Origin: a virus
Strand: one strand, 5' to 3'
Length of the DNA: 57,180 bases
IMG/VR virus record: IMGVR_UViG_3300032282_004138
Span: 1-57,180 of that record
The notes under the pieces were generated by a model, which worked only from the letters and a program-made list of their open reading frames with translations, searched no databases and had not been told where the DNA came from. The translations under genes and the position numbers were made by a program. Positions 9,901 through 18,700 of this stretch are shown one piece after another (the first letter of the stretch is position 1; every line of letters begins with the position of its first letter).

Positions 9901-10058
9901 ACAACTACACCATAGTTAGAACAAAAAGTTTGGTATAAATCTTCTTGGCTAATTTTAAGACTCATGATTTCAAGGAAATCAAAGTCCTGTTCCAATTTGA
10001 CTCTAATATTACTACTATTACCTGGAGTTGTTCTTATTCTAATTGATTCGTTCGCCAT
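6909..10058 (-). CDS. Large virion protein with carboxypeptidase-regulatory-like N-terminus, hydrophobic segment and Cys-rich region (1049 aa)
   Basis: Residues about 50-165 resemble a carboxypeptidase-regulatory or CNA-B-like beta-sandwich: GVVVGRVIANKGFGLPNAKI, then a GDFMIFGAPVGQYTI strand pair. At about 483-530 there is a long hydrophobic run (IVYYIIAFFIDVVAFILKLL and onward) able to span a membrane once or twice. Directly after it comes a cysteine-dense region (about 540-640, with CNPNSC, CNCPSGNPCSSC and CNFC). Such a segment is unusual in a soluble virion protein and suggests contact with the host envelope. The start is coupled to the upstream gene by TAATG at 10058. Its place in the baseplate/appendage operon supports a structural role; the exact function is unknown. 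Confidence 0.7.
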   Translation of the reverse strand: MANESIRIRTTPGNSSNIRVKLEQDFDFLEIMSLKISQEDLYQTFCSNYGVVVGRVIANKGFGLPNAKISVFIPITDEDQKNTLIKDLYPFKTPYQKKDNIRYNLLLSKTTCFLNKPVGTFPTKQEVLDNDTVLEVFDKYYKYTTKTNNAGDFMIFGAPVGQYTIHMDIDLSDAGAASVRPYDMIANGYPEKLFDSNAEFKTATNLDSLPQIKSGNIGVDIIPFWGDTENCEIGITRVDFDTNFEIRTTALFFGSIFTDSGKASINKGCNPKNDMGEEDNLKTGEGRIDMIRVKDYDPLDWYNNGNITPASLEKWSINGGDLIDADGTFTFPVPMNLAHVITDEFGNLVPSADPSIGIATKGMYRLKMKFTEPNENPKYRTATIFFPSLGVDFGGTQGMVDTANIAQANGTQDQRWTDDITEYDTTIYPNARIFLDFHTFEWKQLYTIAHYIKKYKLGANRFSFLGVKNTDVSAETNLFPFTNAVWKFDIVYYIIAFFIDVVAFILKLLIILVSICIQFCARLVISWGTTVVKVNIGFNITVLDFCYQICPFAWLGGLIPQFTLPCEDAPNGEGYDVPSTGGTWASCNPNSCGGSTFACNCPSGNPCSSCNFCFKVETTGINTADNICLQDLINWKCCVKLRAAEQRNVIRRNFNDAWVFGTAYLFQFKYKKNKSGSKEKFCGPGADQLRGKYYGNNNCCLDTKANFNTATLVGECTKCLLRGPNEGTDPSAGTGLLGPCVAACLATGPLSPYCAACLYAYYNGSGDVLGAYHVGAQNASLVPDSNGKTHNGAADVNDIIYCNALMSTKIVSVGRIEMCEEAIEEISTASQAGQALHTYAQNPNFYTGTFYENGWDPGFWVSYLQETSYQSPQEVLFYLLKQNNCNPRQLFYGSGLIDGYPCHEFELKDNPTFFMKEISKIHVDQEVDNNDEFNPPGGTTTPYADLVNDPPAYGGFLVNKLTGSRFSPCGNNPSNCYGQPANNWINTNTAGVSSPDIDEADNDGWDRYINRGSRNNPNVRANVPYYYFGIIPGKTAINKLKKNYFFRSA

Positions 10059-12580
10059 TAATATGTATTATTAATATAATTATCTTTCGTATCGAAATAA
10101 CCTTCTGAGTACGAACAAGTAATAACTTTGTTATTGAAGTAACCTAAATAAGTTGCTTCAAAAGTTACTCTAAATCTAAAACTAACATTTAATGGTAAAC
10201 TTTTAAAAGTTACCGCGTAGTTAGATGTTGTTGGTGTGAAGTTAACTATCTGTTGATTTGTTAAATTACCTGTATCGTCGTTAAAAGCTTGTACAATAAA
10301 TCTACCAGTGACTGTGTCATTAGTAAAGTTTGGTGGTACACTCCACTGTACAGTGAATTGATTAGTTTTTAAACTACCGTAATTATTGTTATTTAAACCT
10401 TTATCTTTACTAACAGCTAAGATAGAAATAACATCTCCTACATTAATTTGTGTATTATTTTTATCAAAAATAATTCTATAATCTGAAGACGTACTGATAA
10501 AATATTGGAAGTCTTGTGCTAACTTAACTCCGTTAATAGACATAATAATACTATAACTAGAGTCTATAGGTAAACTTGTAAAAAATTCGTAATTACCTGT
10601 TGTAGGGTTATAATTTAAAGTTTGGTCTCCAGCTGCTCTAGCTGTAGGTGTTGTAGTACTTGTAAACCCATCAACTTTAATGGTATCCATAAAATAAATG
10701 CCATAATCAGATATCCATGATTGTGGTACACCTCCTATGTATGTTGCTACCAACCAATCTGTAGGTAAAATCTCATTATAAAGTTCTATTGTTGGCGGAA
10801 CTCCAAAACCACCTACATTTATTAATCTATAATCACCAACACCAGATGGTCCTGTCGCAGTTAATTGTACACCATTTAATATTAACATAACGGTACCATT
10901 TGATGGTACAGAACTTAAAATAAAATAGTTTAAAGTACCATTAATTGATTGGGATCCTCTCGCCCCTGAAATACCATTAACATATAAGTTATCTGTAATT
11001 AAAGTATAATTCGGTCTACCTTCAGTACCAGGTGGGTACAAACTAGGTGTAGGAGGATTAACTATTGTCATAAAGTAGTAATCAGTACTACTTTGAAAAG
11101 TATTGTATTGTACGGTATCAGTCCAACTGTCAAAAGTTACACCTGGGTTACATTCTTTACTTGTAAAAGTAAAATAAGGTCTAATCAAATATTCACCCCA
11201 AGTTTTTTGTAGTGTACCTTCTGAAAACGTTTTGATGATAGATGTTGGTGTTATGTAAACAACTTGTTGGTTAGTGTATTTTGTTGCATAAACTGTGTTA
11301 TTTAAGTAATTATATAACACAAAACGTGGTTCGTCATTTAATGTGAAAAATTTCTCAATTTCATTCGTAATACAATCTAACCTATAAATTTTACCGTTAC
11401 CTCCAATAGTTGAATAAAAAATATTATTATTTATAGAATCAAAATCTATTGCGTATGGGTTTTGTGTGGGTGTTGTTAAAGTTGTTGTTACAGTATTTGT
11501 TAAACAATCTACTATTATTATACTGTCATTTGCATAATCAGTCACATAAACAGTATTATTTATTGAATTGTAAGTTGCCTTTACAAGGGTTGGTGATGTA
11601 GCTCCTGTAATACTTATTGTAGTTGACAATGTGTTTGTGCTACAATCTACAACAAAAATTTCTTCTGTAAGATTACATAAAGTGTACATTGTATTGTCAA
11701 CATTGTTATACACAATATCGAGACCAACAGAGGGTAAAGTCACAGGGGCTGCCAATGCGAAAGTATTACAATCTACTGTTATAATTTTAAACGCGTTATT
11801 TGTTATATACATTTTTTGGTTAGCACTATTATAAGCTATCCCAAGATAAGCACCTACACCAAAAGATATTGGTGTTAAATAAGTGTTTGTATTACAATCT
11901 AAAATTTGGACTACGTTAGCTGTGTAAACTAAAACATAAAGTCTATTGTTAATAGGGTCATAAGCAGAGGCTCCGGGTGTGTACCCACCAAATATTGTAT
12001 TAATAACTTTGTTGGTTTTGGCATCTATTACTGAAATACTTGCTGAAGTCCTATTAGAAACATAAATTAAATTATCTTTAGTATTTAATGACATCCAATA
12101 CGGTAAATTACCAACGTCAATCGGGTTTGTTTGTAATACATTAGGTTCTGATTTTGTTATACCACTAAAACTATAACAATCGGCCACTATTTCAGTACCA
12201 CTAATTAAACCACCTGTCGCTTTTATTGGTACCCATTTATCTTTTGGGAAAACTTTTAAACAAAAATTACCATCATAATCTACATAATCGGTACCACCTG
12301 TTACAACAAACTTTACATTAATATCACCTGTATAATCTAAATTATAAATTCCTGTAGTACCTGTAGTACAACCTGTAATTGTTGCTGTCAAACCAGACAT
12401 TAATTTTATAGCACCTGTAACATAATATTCAGGGCTTAGGAAGATTTCTTGGCAAAGATTAATCTCAGGGTTTAAGTTATAAACATTACTTAAACCATTA
12501 TCACGTAAGAATTTTTGATTTATTAAATCTTGTTGACTTACGTCTTTACTATTTTCTTTATTTATACACAAAAATCCCAT
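10058..12580 (-). CDS. Tail appendage protein with seven-bladed YVTN-type beta-propeller (840 aa)
   Basis: Residues about 165-470 contain seven successive repeats of about 40-45 aa following the pattern N-N-x-[ILVM]-Y-[VA]-[ST], then a Val-Asp, then Thr-N. Examples are NRLYVLVYTANVVQILDCNT and NTVYVTDYANDSIIIVDCLT. This is the YVTN/NHL type of beta-propeller, found mostly in surface and secreted proteins. After it come two related beta domains with a LILNGVQL / MSINGVKL motif (about 600-780) and a final fibronectin-III-like domain. The modular layout fits a receptor- or glycan-binding tail protein. Both ends are TAATG fusions with neighbours. Binding function is inferred. Confidence 0.75.
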   Translation of the reverse strand: MGFLCINKENSKDVSQQDLINQKFLRDNGLSNVYNLNPEINLCQEIFLSPEYYVTGAIKLMSGLTATITGCTTGTTGIYNLDYTGDINVKFVVTGGTDYVDYDGNFCLKVFPKDKWVPIKATGGLISGTEIVADCYSFSGITKSEPNVLQTNPIDVGNLPYWMSLNTKDNLIYVSNRTSASISVIDAKTNKVINTIFGGYTPGASAYDPINNRLYVLVYTANVVQILDCNTNTYLTPISFGVGAYLGIAYNSANQKMYITNNAFKIITVDCNTFALAAPVTLPSVGLDIVYNNVDNTMYTLCNLTEEIFVVDCSTNTLSTTISITGATSPTLVKATYNSINNTVYVTDYANDSIIIVDCLTNTVTTTLTTPTQNPYAIDFDSINNNIFYSTIGGNGKIYRLDCITNEIEKFFTLNDEPRFVLYNYLNNTVYATKYTNQQVVYITPTSIIKTFSEGTLQKTWGEYLIRPYFTFTSKECNPGVTFDSWTDTVQYNTFQSSTDYYFMTIVNPPTPSLYPPGTEGRPNYTLITDNLYVNGISGARGSQSINGTLNYFILSSVPSNGTVMLILNGVQLTATGPSGVGDYRLINVGGFGVPPTIELYNEILPTDWLVATYIGGVPQSWISDYGIYFMDTIKVDGFTSTTTPTARAAGDQTLNYNPTTGNYEFFTSLPIDSSYSIIMSINGVKLAQDFQYFISTSSDYRIIFDKNNTQINVGDVISILAVSKDKGLNNNNYGSLKTNQFTVQWSVPPNFTNDTVTGRFIVQAFNDDTGNLTNQQIVNFTPTTSNYAVTFKSLPLNVSFRFRVTFEATYLGYFNNKVITCSYSEGYFDTKDNYINNTY

Positions 12581-15500
12581 TATACTACTGTTGTTACTGT
12601 TGTTTGAGAAGTAAACCTACTTCTATATGATGTAATGTCAATACTTGCTTGAGCCACCGTTCTTAAAATAGGGGTTGTGGTTGTTAAACCCGGATCAAGC
12701 ACTGGTGTTACTAAAGGTGTTGTTGTTACGGTTGTTGCTTGTGGAACTGTACCTGTTCCTACCTGTGAAGCTATAGGTGTTGGTACTATTACTGCTGTAG
12801 ATGTTCTAGGTGGTGAAGGGTAAAATCCTGCAGGTACTTGTTCATAACTTACCTCCGATTCAACCAATTCAAAATCATAATCACAAGGATTTATAATAGT
12901 ACAAATTTCATTACACCATCTTTCACCCGCAACCCAAATTGCTGTCGCTGGAATAAATTGTTCCATAAATGGAATCCAGAAACTTTGGAATTGTTTTTTG
13001 TAATTCTCTAACTCGTAAAGACTTAAATATGTTACAGTATTAACTGTCGTTGCTGAAACAATTGATGATGAACAAAAAGTGGTTGCACTAAAGACTAAAC
13101 CAGTACAAGCAAATACTGTATAGGGGGTTACCGTTGAGCAAACGTCTACTGAGGTATTAGCACTAACAATAATTGTTGTTATGGTGGTACTGTTACAGTC
13201 TATATAGTCTACCGAACAATCACCACCTGTATTATTAATATTATATGATATACAGTTTGTTTGATAACAAACACTTGTACCTGCAGATAACGTATAACCA
13301 CTAGGACATGCTAATGTTGTTCCACTAATTGGGCAATCAGCACACATATCATAAGTTAGCCAAAGTTCTTTAGAGTTTAAAACTAAATTACTATGTTTTT
13401 CGTACACACTTGATTGTTTAAAATAATTTGTGTACCTCCAAGGAATGTCTGCATCTAAACTTGGTGCAAAGGTTCTATTAATTGTACCTTCACCGTTTAA
13501 CATACCAAAACTACCGTCAGCTCTTTCTATATTATCGTATTCAGATATACCCACTGAAGGTAAACCTGGATTGTAAACCCAAGATTTTTTATTATCTATT
13601 ACTCTTGTTAAGTTAAACCCAGGGCATTGAATATCGTTAACAATTAGGGCTGGTTCTTGTTTAGAACAGTTAACTCTAATATCGTCAACAAAAATATCGT
13701 AATCACAACAACAATTTAGTCCTTGATAAATCTCAAGATTAACACCAAAATTTAACGTTAAACCCGATGTTGGTAGGGTTGCTTTAATTTGAACCCATCT
13801 ATCAAAATAATCTGTAACTGAATTGTAATTTATATTCTGTATTAAGAAAGAATTTAAAATAGGGTCAGTTAAACTTATTCCCGCTATAATAGGGTTATTA
13901 ATGTTGTAACAACAAACAGTAGGTGTAACTGTTGGTACGTCTACAGCTATAGCCGTTGAAGATATAGTACCTCCTACGGTTGAATTTACTGCTCCAGTGT
14001 TTGGCGTTAAGGTTATGTCACAAAACTGACCATCTATAACAATAATGTCGGTATCAGGTGGATCAGGTATTGGTTGGCATGGGTTATTAGGTTTACCAAA
14101 ATAAACCCACATAGATATTTCTAAATCATTACCACATGGAGGTACCTCCATCATTTTATCATTAAGAGAAAAAGTGATAGGTAAACAATCATCTCTTTTT
14201 GTTGCTAAACAATAAGGTGCTTGCCACTCCCATGGTAAATTATAATCTTTAATTAATCTATTACAACAAGCCTCACTTAGTGGTGTACTATTTGAAGTAA
14301 GTTGTACTGTTTGTATTGGATTGTTGAAAAAATCAAAAGTATTAACAGTTTTGACTTGTGTAATATCAATCTCACATTGATCTACCACAGGTTTACACAT
14401 ACAATTACCGTTTATCGTTAAGGTTGGTGTTGGTGTTGGGGTAATAATTGTTTCAACGTTCCCTACTGTTCTTAAAAGCGTTGTACCCACTTGTTGTCCA
14501 CCTAAACCCACAGTACCGATCCCGATAGTACCTGTTCCACCTGTATTTAGTCCAACAGTGGTACCTACTTGAGTGCCTATTGTACCTGTTCCAAGTCCAC
14601 CTGTATTTAGTCCACCACCAGTATTACCACCAGATGATGTTACAATACTATCCCAAAATCCTCCATACTGGTCACAAATACCTTTAGTTACTAATATTGG
14701 TGTGTTTGTTACAGTACCAAAATTAACATAGAACCCACCTGTAGTAGCCAAAGCATTAGATAAGATTAATCTAGCCTCAGTTAAATCCGCTATACTATTA
14801 TTATTAGAATCAGCGGTACTATTAATCGCTAATAAAATAAAATTAATTTGTTGTGAAGTTAAACCTAAAGAAGGCCCTATTGTTTGAAAATTTGCTGTGA
14901 AAAAACTATATCCAACAGGTGTTGAAATAAGGTTTAAAAAATCACTTAATGTTGATATACATCTCGGTACATAATTTTCTACTATTGTTTTTTTACAAAA
15001 ACAAATACCGTCGATGAATGTACCTTGATTAGCCTCACAACAAGCCTGATTTAAAGGTTCACCATTTGTAGAGTCTACATATATTGTTTGCCCACTATTA
15101 GTAATTAAATTTACTATTTGTTGCCATAATATTGGTGAGGCGGTTTGTAAACCTTGACCGTTATGGTTAGCTATGTAAGTATTGTTCCAATTGTTAAAAC
15201 TTATGGTACCATCAGTACCATCACAACTAACACAAACACTTGTAGGACAAATTAATTTTGGTGTATAATAACATGCTATTCCGTCCCATGTATAAATACT
15301 TGTTGAATTTATATTTTGGTCTATTATGGCTGCATTACAACAAGAGGGGTCATTTACTCCTATTACCTCACCATCCATAGCAATGGAAAAAGGACCTGGA
15401 CAATTATTTGTTGGTCCACCCTTAAAAACACTACTAGCATTTATAACAATATCTGTTGTGATACTATTAAAATCTATAATAGTAGTTGTATTACTTTGGT

Positions 15501-15699
15501 ATGTGCAACAGTTATTACAATCAACATTAGCTGTTGGATCGTAATTAAAGGCTAAAGTATCACGGCAACCTACAACGGTAGGTGTTCCGTAAATACAACA
15601 ACCTACACAAGACTCCGTAGCTGTAGGGTCATAATTATTAGCTAATTGGTCCATACAACCTACCTTAGAAACCCCACCTTGTAATACTATTTGTGCCAT
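12580..15699 (-). CDS. Modular adhesin-like tail protein with NYDPTA and Cys-Cys repeats (1039 aa)
   Basis: The N-terminus has two tandem copies of a GCxDxxAxNYDPTA repeat (about 14-35 and 44-66), each closed by a CC-x-Y. Similar repeats are common in Bacteroidota surface proteins. Downstream come several Cys-Cys modules, for example LNQACCEANQGTF and LSEACCNRLI, each followed by aromatic residues and another Cys. A low-complexity Gly-Thr linker lies at about 355-410 and ends in VGTTLLRTV. The C-terminus is Thr/Val/Pro-rich. No catalytic motif is visible. A TAATG junction at 12580 couples it to the propeller protein. It is probably a disulfide- or metal-stabilised appendage used for host contact. 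Confidence 0.72.
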   Translation of the reverse strand: MAQIVLQGGVSKVGCMDQLANNYDPTATESCVGCCIYGTPTVVGCRDTLAFNYDPTANVDCNNCCTYQSNTTTIIDFNSITTDIVINASSVFKGGPTNNCPGPFSIAMDGEVIGVNDPSCCNAAIIDQNINSTSIYTWDGIACYYTPKLICPTSVCVSCDGTDGTISFNNWNNTYIANHNGQGLQTASPILWQQIVNLITNSGQTIYVDSTNGEPLNQACCEANQGTFIDGICFCKKTIVENYVPRCISTLSDFLNLISTPVGYSFFTANFQTIGPSLGLTSQQINFILLAINSTADSNNNSIADLTEARLILSNALATTGGFYVNFGTVTNTPILVTKGICDQYGGFWDSIVTSSGGNTGGGLNTGGLGTGTIGTQVGTTVGLNTGGTGTIGIGTVGLGGQQVGTTLLRTVGNVETIITPTPTPTLTINGNCMCKPVVDQCEIDITQVKTVNTFDFFNNPIQTVQLTSNSTPLSEACCNRLIKDYNLPWEWQAPYCLATKRDDCLPITFSLNDKMMEVPPCGNDLEISMWVYFGKPNNPCQPIPDPPDTDIIVIDGQFCDITLTPNTGAVNSTVGGTISSTAIAVDVPTVTPTVCCYNINNPIIAGISLTDPILNSFLIQNINYNSVTDYFDRWVQIKATLPTSGLTLNFGVNLEIYQGLNCCCDYDIFVDDIRVNCSKQEPALIVNDIQCPGFNLTRVIDNKKSWVYNPGLPSVGISEYDNIERADGSFGMLNGEGTINRTFAPSLDADIPWRYTNYFKQSSVYEKHSNLVLNSKELWLTYDMCADCPISGTTLACPSGYTLSAGTSVCYQTNCISYNINNTGGDCSVDYIDCNSTTITTIIVSANTSVDVCSTVTPYTVFACTGLVFSATTFCSSSIVSATTVNTVTYLSLYELENYKKQFQSFWIPFMEQFIPATAIWVAGERWCNEICTIINPCDYDFELVESEVSYEQVPAGFYPSPPRTSTAVIVPTPIASQVGTGTVPQATTVTTTPLVTPVLDPGLTTTTPILRTVAQASIDITSYRSRFTSQTTVTTVV

Positions 15700-15710
15700 T
15701 ACCTATAATT

Positions 15711-15742
15711 ATTTTTTAATTTATTTTTTAATTCTTTTTTTA
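15711..15742 (-). repeat. Three phased A-tracts upstream of the 1039-aa gene
   Basis: In the 59-base gap before the ATG at 15699, the minus strand has three A6-7 tracts in an ATTAAAAAA context, spaced about 12 bases apart (T-runs on the plus strand at 15712-15717, 15724-15729 and 15735-15741). Phased A-tracts can bend DNA or act as an upstream promoter element. They could equally be an A-rich translation leader. No GATATTTATA element is present here. Confidence 0.4.
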
Positions 15743-15758
15743 ATCTATTTTCATAAAT

Positions 15759-18700
15759 TTATGGTATGATAGTACCTACAGTACAATAAACTACAGGTGT
15801 TCCATTAATATTTTGATACAAAATTCCATTATATTCAAAGAATGGGCTTGTTAAAAAAGTTGTTAAACCAGAATCTGTATACACTTTTGGTGTTGTTGCC
15901 GGTGTGTAACCACTAGGTACGTATACTTGATATTGATTCCCTTGAAGATATGTGTTGGTGGTTATCCCATTATTGTAGGCTCCACAAACATTAACTAAAT
16001 TTCCTGAAATAACGGTTGCTGCGGACGAAAGATTACCAGTTTTTACTATGTAAATTGTTGGAACTGGTGTTGGGGTGCATTTGTTTAATGATGTGTTCCA
16101 AGTAAATCCGTAATCAATACAACATTGTTGTGATAAATCAACGTTGGCTGATGTAGAAGAAATTTCTTGAATAAACGAACCTAACTCGTTAGTAACCTGA
16201 ATTAAATTATTAGGACAAGATGAACAATAAGAGTATGACTGAGCCGTTGTGTAACCTGGCATATCTAAGAATGTTGTTGTTGTACCGTTTATTGTTAATG
16301 ATACGTTATTGTTACCCGTAGAAACTGGGGATACCCAATACTGAGTGCTTTGATTACAACAAGCCTGTGTTACTAAACTATTATTTACTGTATTAAACCA
16401 AACATGAGTATTAGGTGAAACTTGTGGAGTACCACAAGGATTTGTAGAAGGTATTATACATTTGTTACTATCACCTATTAAACTCCATGTACCACCTCTT
16501 AACTCACAACAAGCCTTATTACTTATTTCTTTATCATTACTATCTAATAATAAACAACCATATGTATTAAAAAATGGTGTATATATGTTTGAGATGAAAG
16601 ATTCTGGTGTTATCATAAATGGACCTGAAGTACCCCAACCTAAACTTATTGCTAATTGTGTGATTTGTGTTGTTGTTAATGTTGCCAAATAATCGTTAAC
16701 ATTACATATTGTTTGTATAGTATTTTGTGGGGGACACCAATAACAAACATAATTAGGTATCGGAGTTACTGTTTGACTTCCATCCACACTTCTAAGTAAG
16801 GTTGTACCGACTGGAGTTCCTCCGACAGTCCCAGTCCCAGTCCCAGTCCCAGTCCCAGTTCCTGTACCAGTACCTTGTGGTATAACACATTTTTTAATAT
16901 TACCATCCCAAGCAACATCAAAACCTAATATAGCCTTTGAACAACAAGCTTGAGATACGGTAAGGTTGGTCGCTCCATCTAAAACAACATTATTAGTGTC
17001 TACTAATGTATTTGATGCGGATGGACAAACCGGTGGGTTAACCGTTATAGGTAACCAATAATTTTGACAACAATTTTGTGCGGTAAGATATACTGTATTA
17101 TTTGTATCAATATAAACAACACCGTCAGGGCCAAAACTTAATTGATACACCCCACAAGGATCACAAACGTTTTTGTTACCAGCGGTGAAACTAATTTTCA
17201 TTGAATATGTGTCGCCACTAGGTACACCGTAATTTGGGGCGTTGTTACCTCCTACATAAGTTAAACCGGCTGAATTGACAACGGCGTTATTTACAGAGCC
17301 ATTATTTAAAACATTCGCGTATCCAGTACCATAATAAGGTACGGGTAACCCGTTTTGGTCGAAGATAAAAGTACCTTCGTTGTAGTTATTAAAATAATTT
17401 TCATTAACAGTAATAAGTGTAGAACCTGTTAATAAATCATTAAAATTTGGTACGAAACATTCAAATTGTGTAAAATAGCTTTTACCAAAATCATAAGGGC
17501 CAATATGTGGGTTGTTACCTATAGCTGATGTATTACCACCGTTATACCAAAAACCATCCATTTGAAAATAATTGTCTAAATTTTCTGGTAAAATCCTAGG
17601 AAAACCATAAGCATCCATAGGGTAGTTAGCTAAACTAACTGTTTGGTCGGCTAAACCGGAAACTTCAAATATTTTAACTAATTGATTATAAGTTTCATTA
17701 ACATTTAATTTGTTTTCAGCCAAGTATACGTACTCATCTAATGTAATCATACAACCTGGTATGTTAAATAAATTAAAGAAAAACTCTATAACCTTTCTAG
17801 TACCCTTTGATTTCCATAACCACCAAGCGTTTATAACTAATCTCCTCCAAAGTTCTATATCTAATTCTTTAGCCGACAAACTTCTTGAATACCCACTGAA
17901 TGGTGTTTGAAAAGAAGGTTTTGTTTGTTCTAATAAATCAAAATTGTCTGTGGTGACAGTTAATAAAACGTCAAAACCTAAAGTTTTAGCCATCATTTTT
18001 ATTAACTCATCGGAGGTATTATCAAGTTTATTGTATGTTACTACATTAGCAAAAGAAATACCATCAATATATTTTTTAACTTCATCATATTCTCTACCAT
18101 ATATTCGTAAAAGTTTTGAAACTTTCATCCCATATATCTCATCACCAATTGCGTTTGCGGTACCACCGTTTGTATCAAATTCGTGAATAGATTCTGATAC
18201 AAATCTTCTTGACATTAAGTCGGTTTTATATTTATCAAAATTGTTTGCCGCGTCTAAAAGAGTTTGTATGTAATTAGCGTAATCACGAGTGTTAATATCA
18301 AGATTATAACTATCACTAACAGGCCATGTAAAACTTTCAGATGTATAATAAAAAACGCCTTCAGATTCTCTTGGTACATCAAATTTTGCTGTATATATTG
18401 GTGTTACTAGTCTATTTAATAAAACTTTTTCAAAATCACTTAATTGTTCAAAAAATAATTGTACCTCGTTAGCGTTAGGTTTTAAGTGATACGTAATTTG
18501 ACCAAAAGTTGAGGCGGTTAAAGATGGGAATGGGTTACCTTTAGTTTGTATAGAAATATATTGGTAGTTATCTGTAGATCCTGTGTAACCTATAACAGGT
18601 ACTTCTTGATTAGTACTAACATTCCATATAACGTATTTGTTATAATCTCTTGAAAGGTTGTATATTTCACCTGCAGGTAAATCAATAAAATTTGTGTTAT

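Noticed and set aside
16827-16874. Hexamer repeat as a CRISPR-like or origin repeat
   Set aside because: There are no spacers, the unit is only six bases and it is translated as a Gly-Thr linker.
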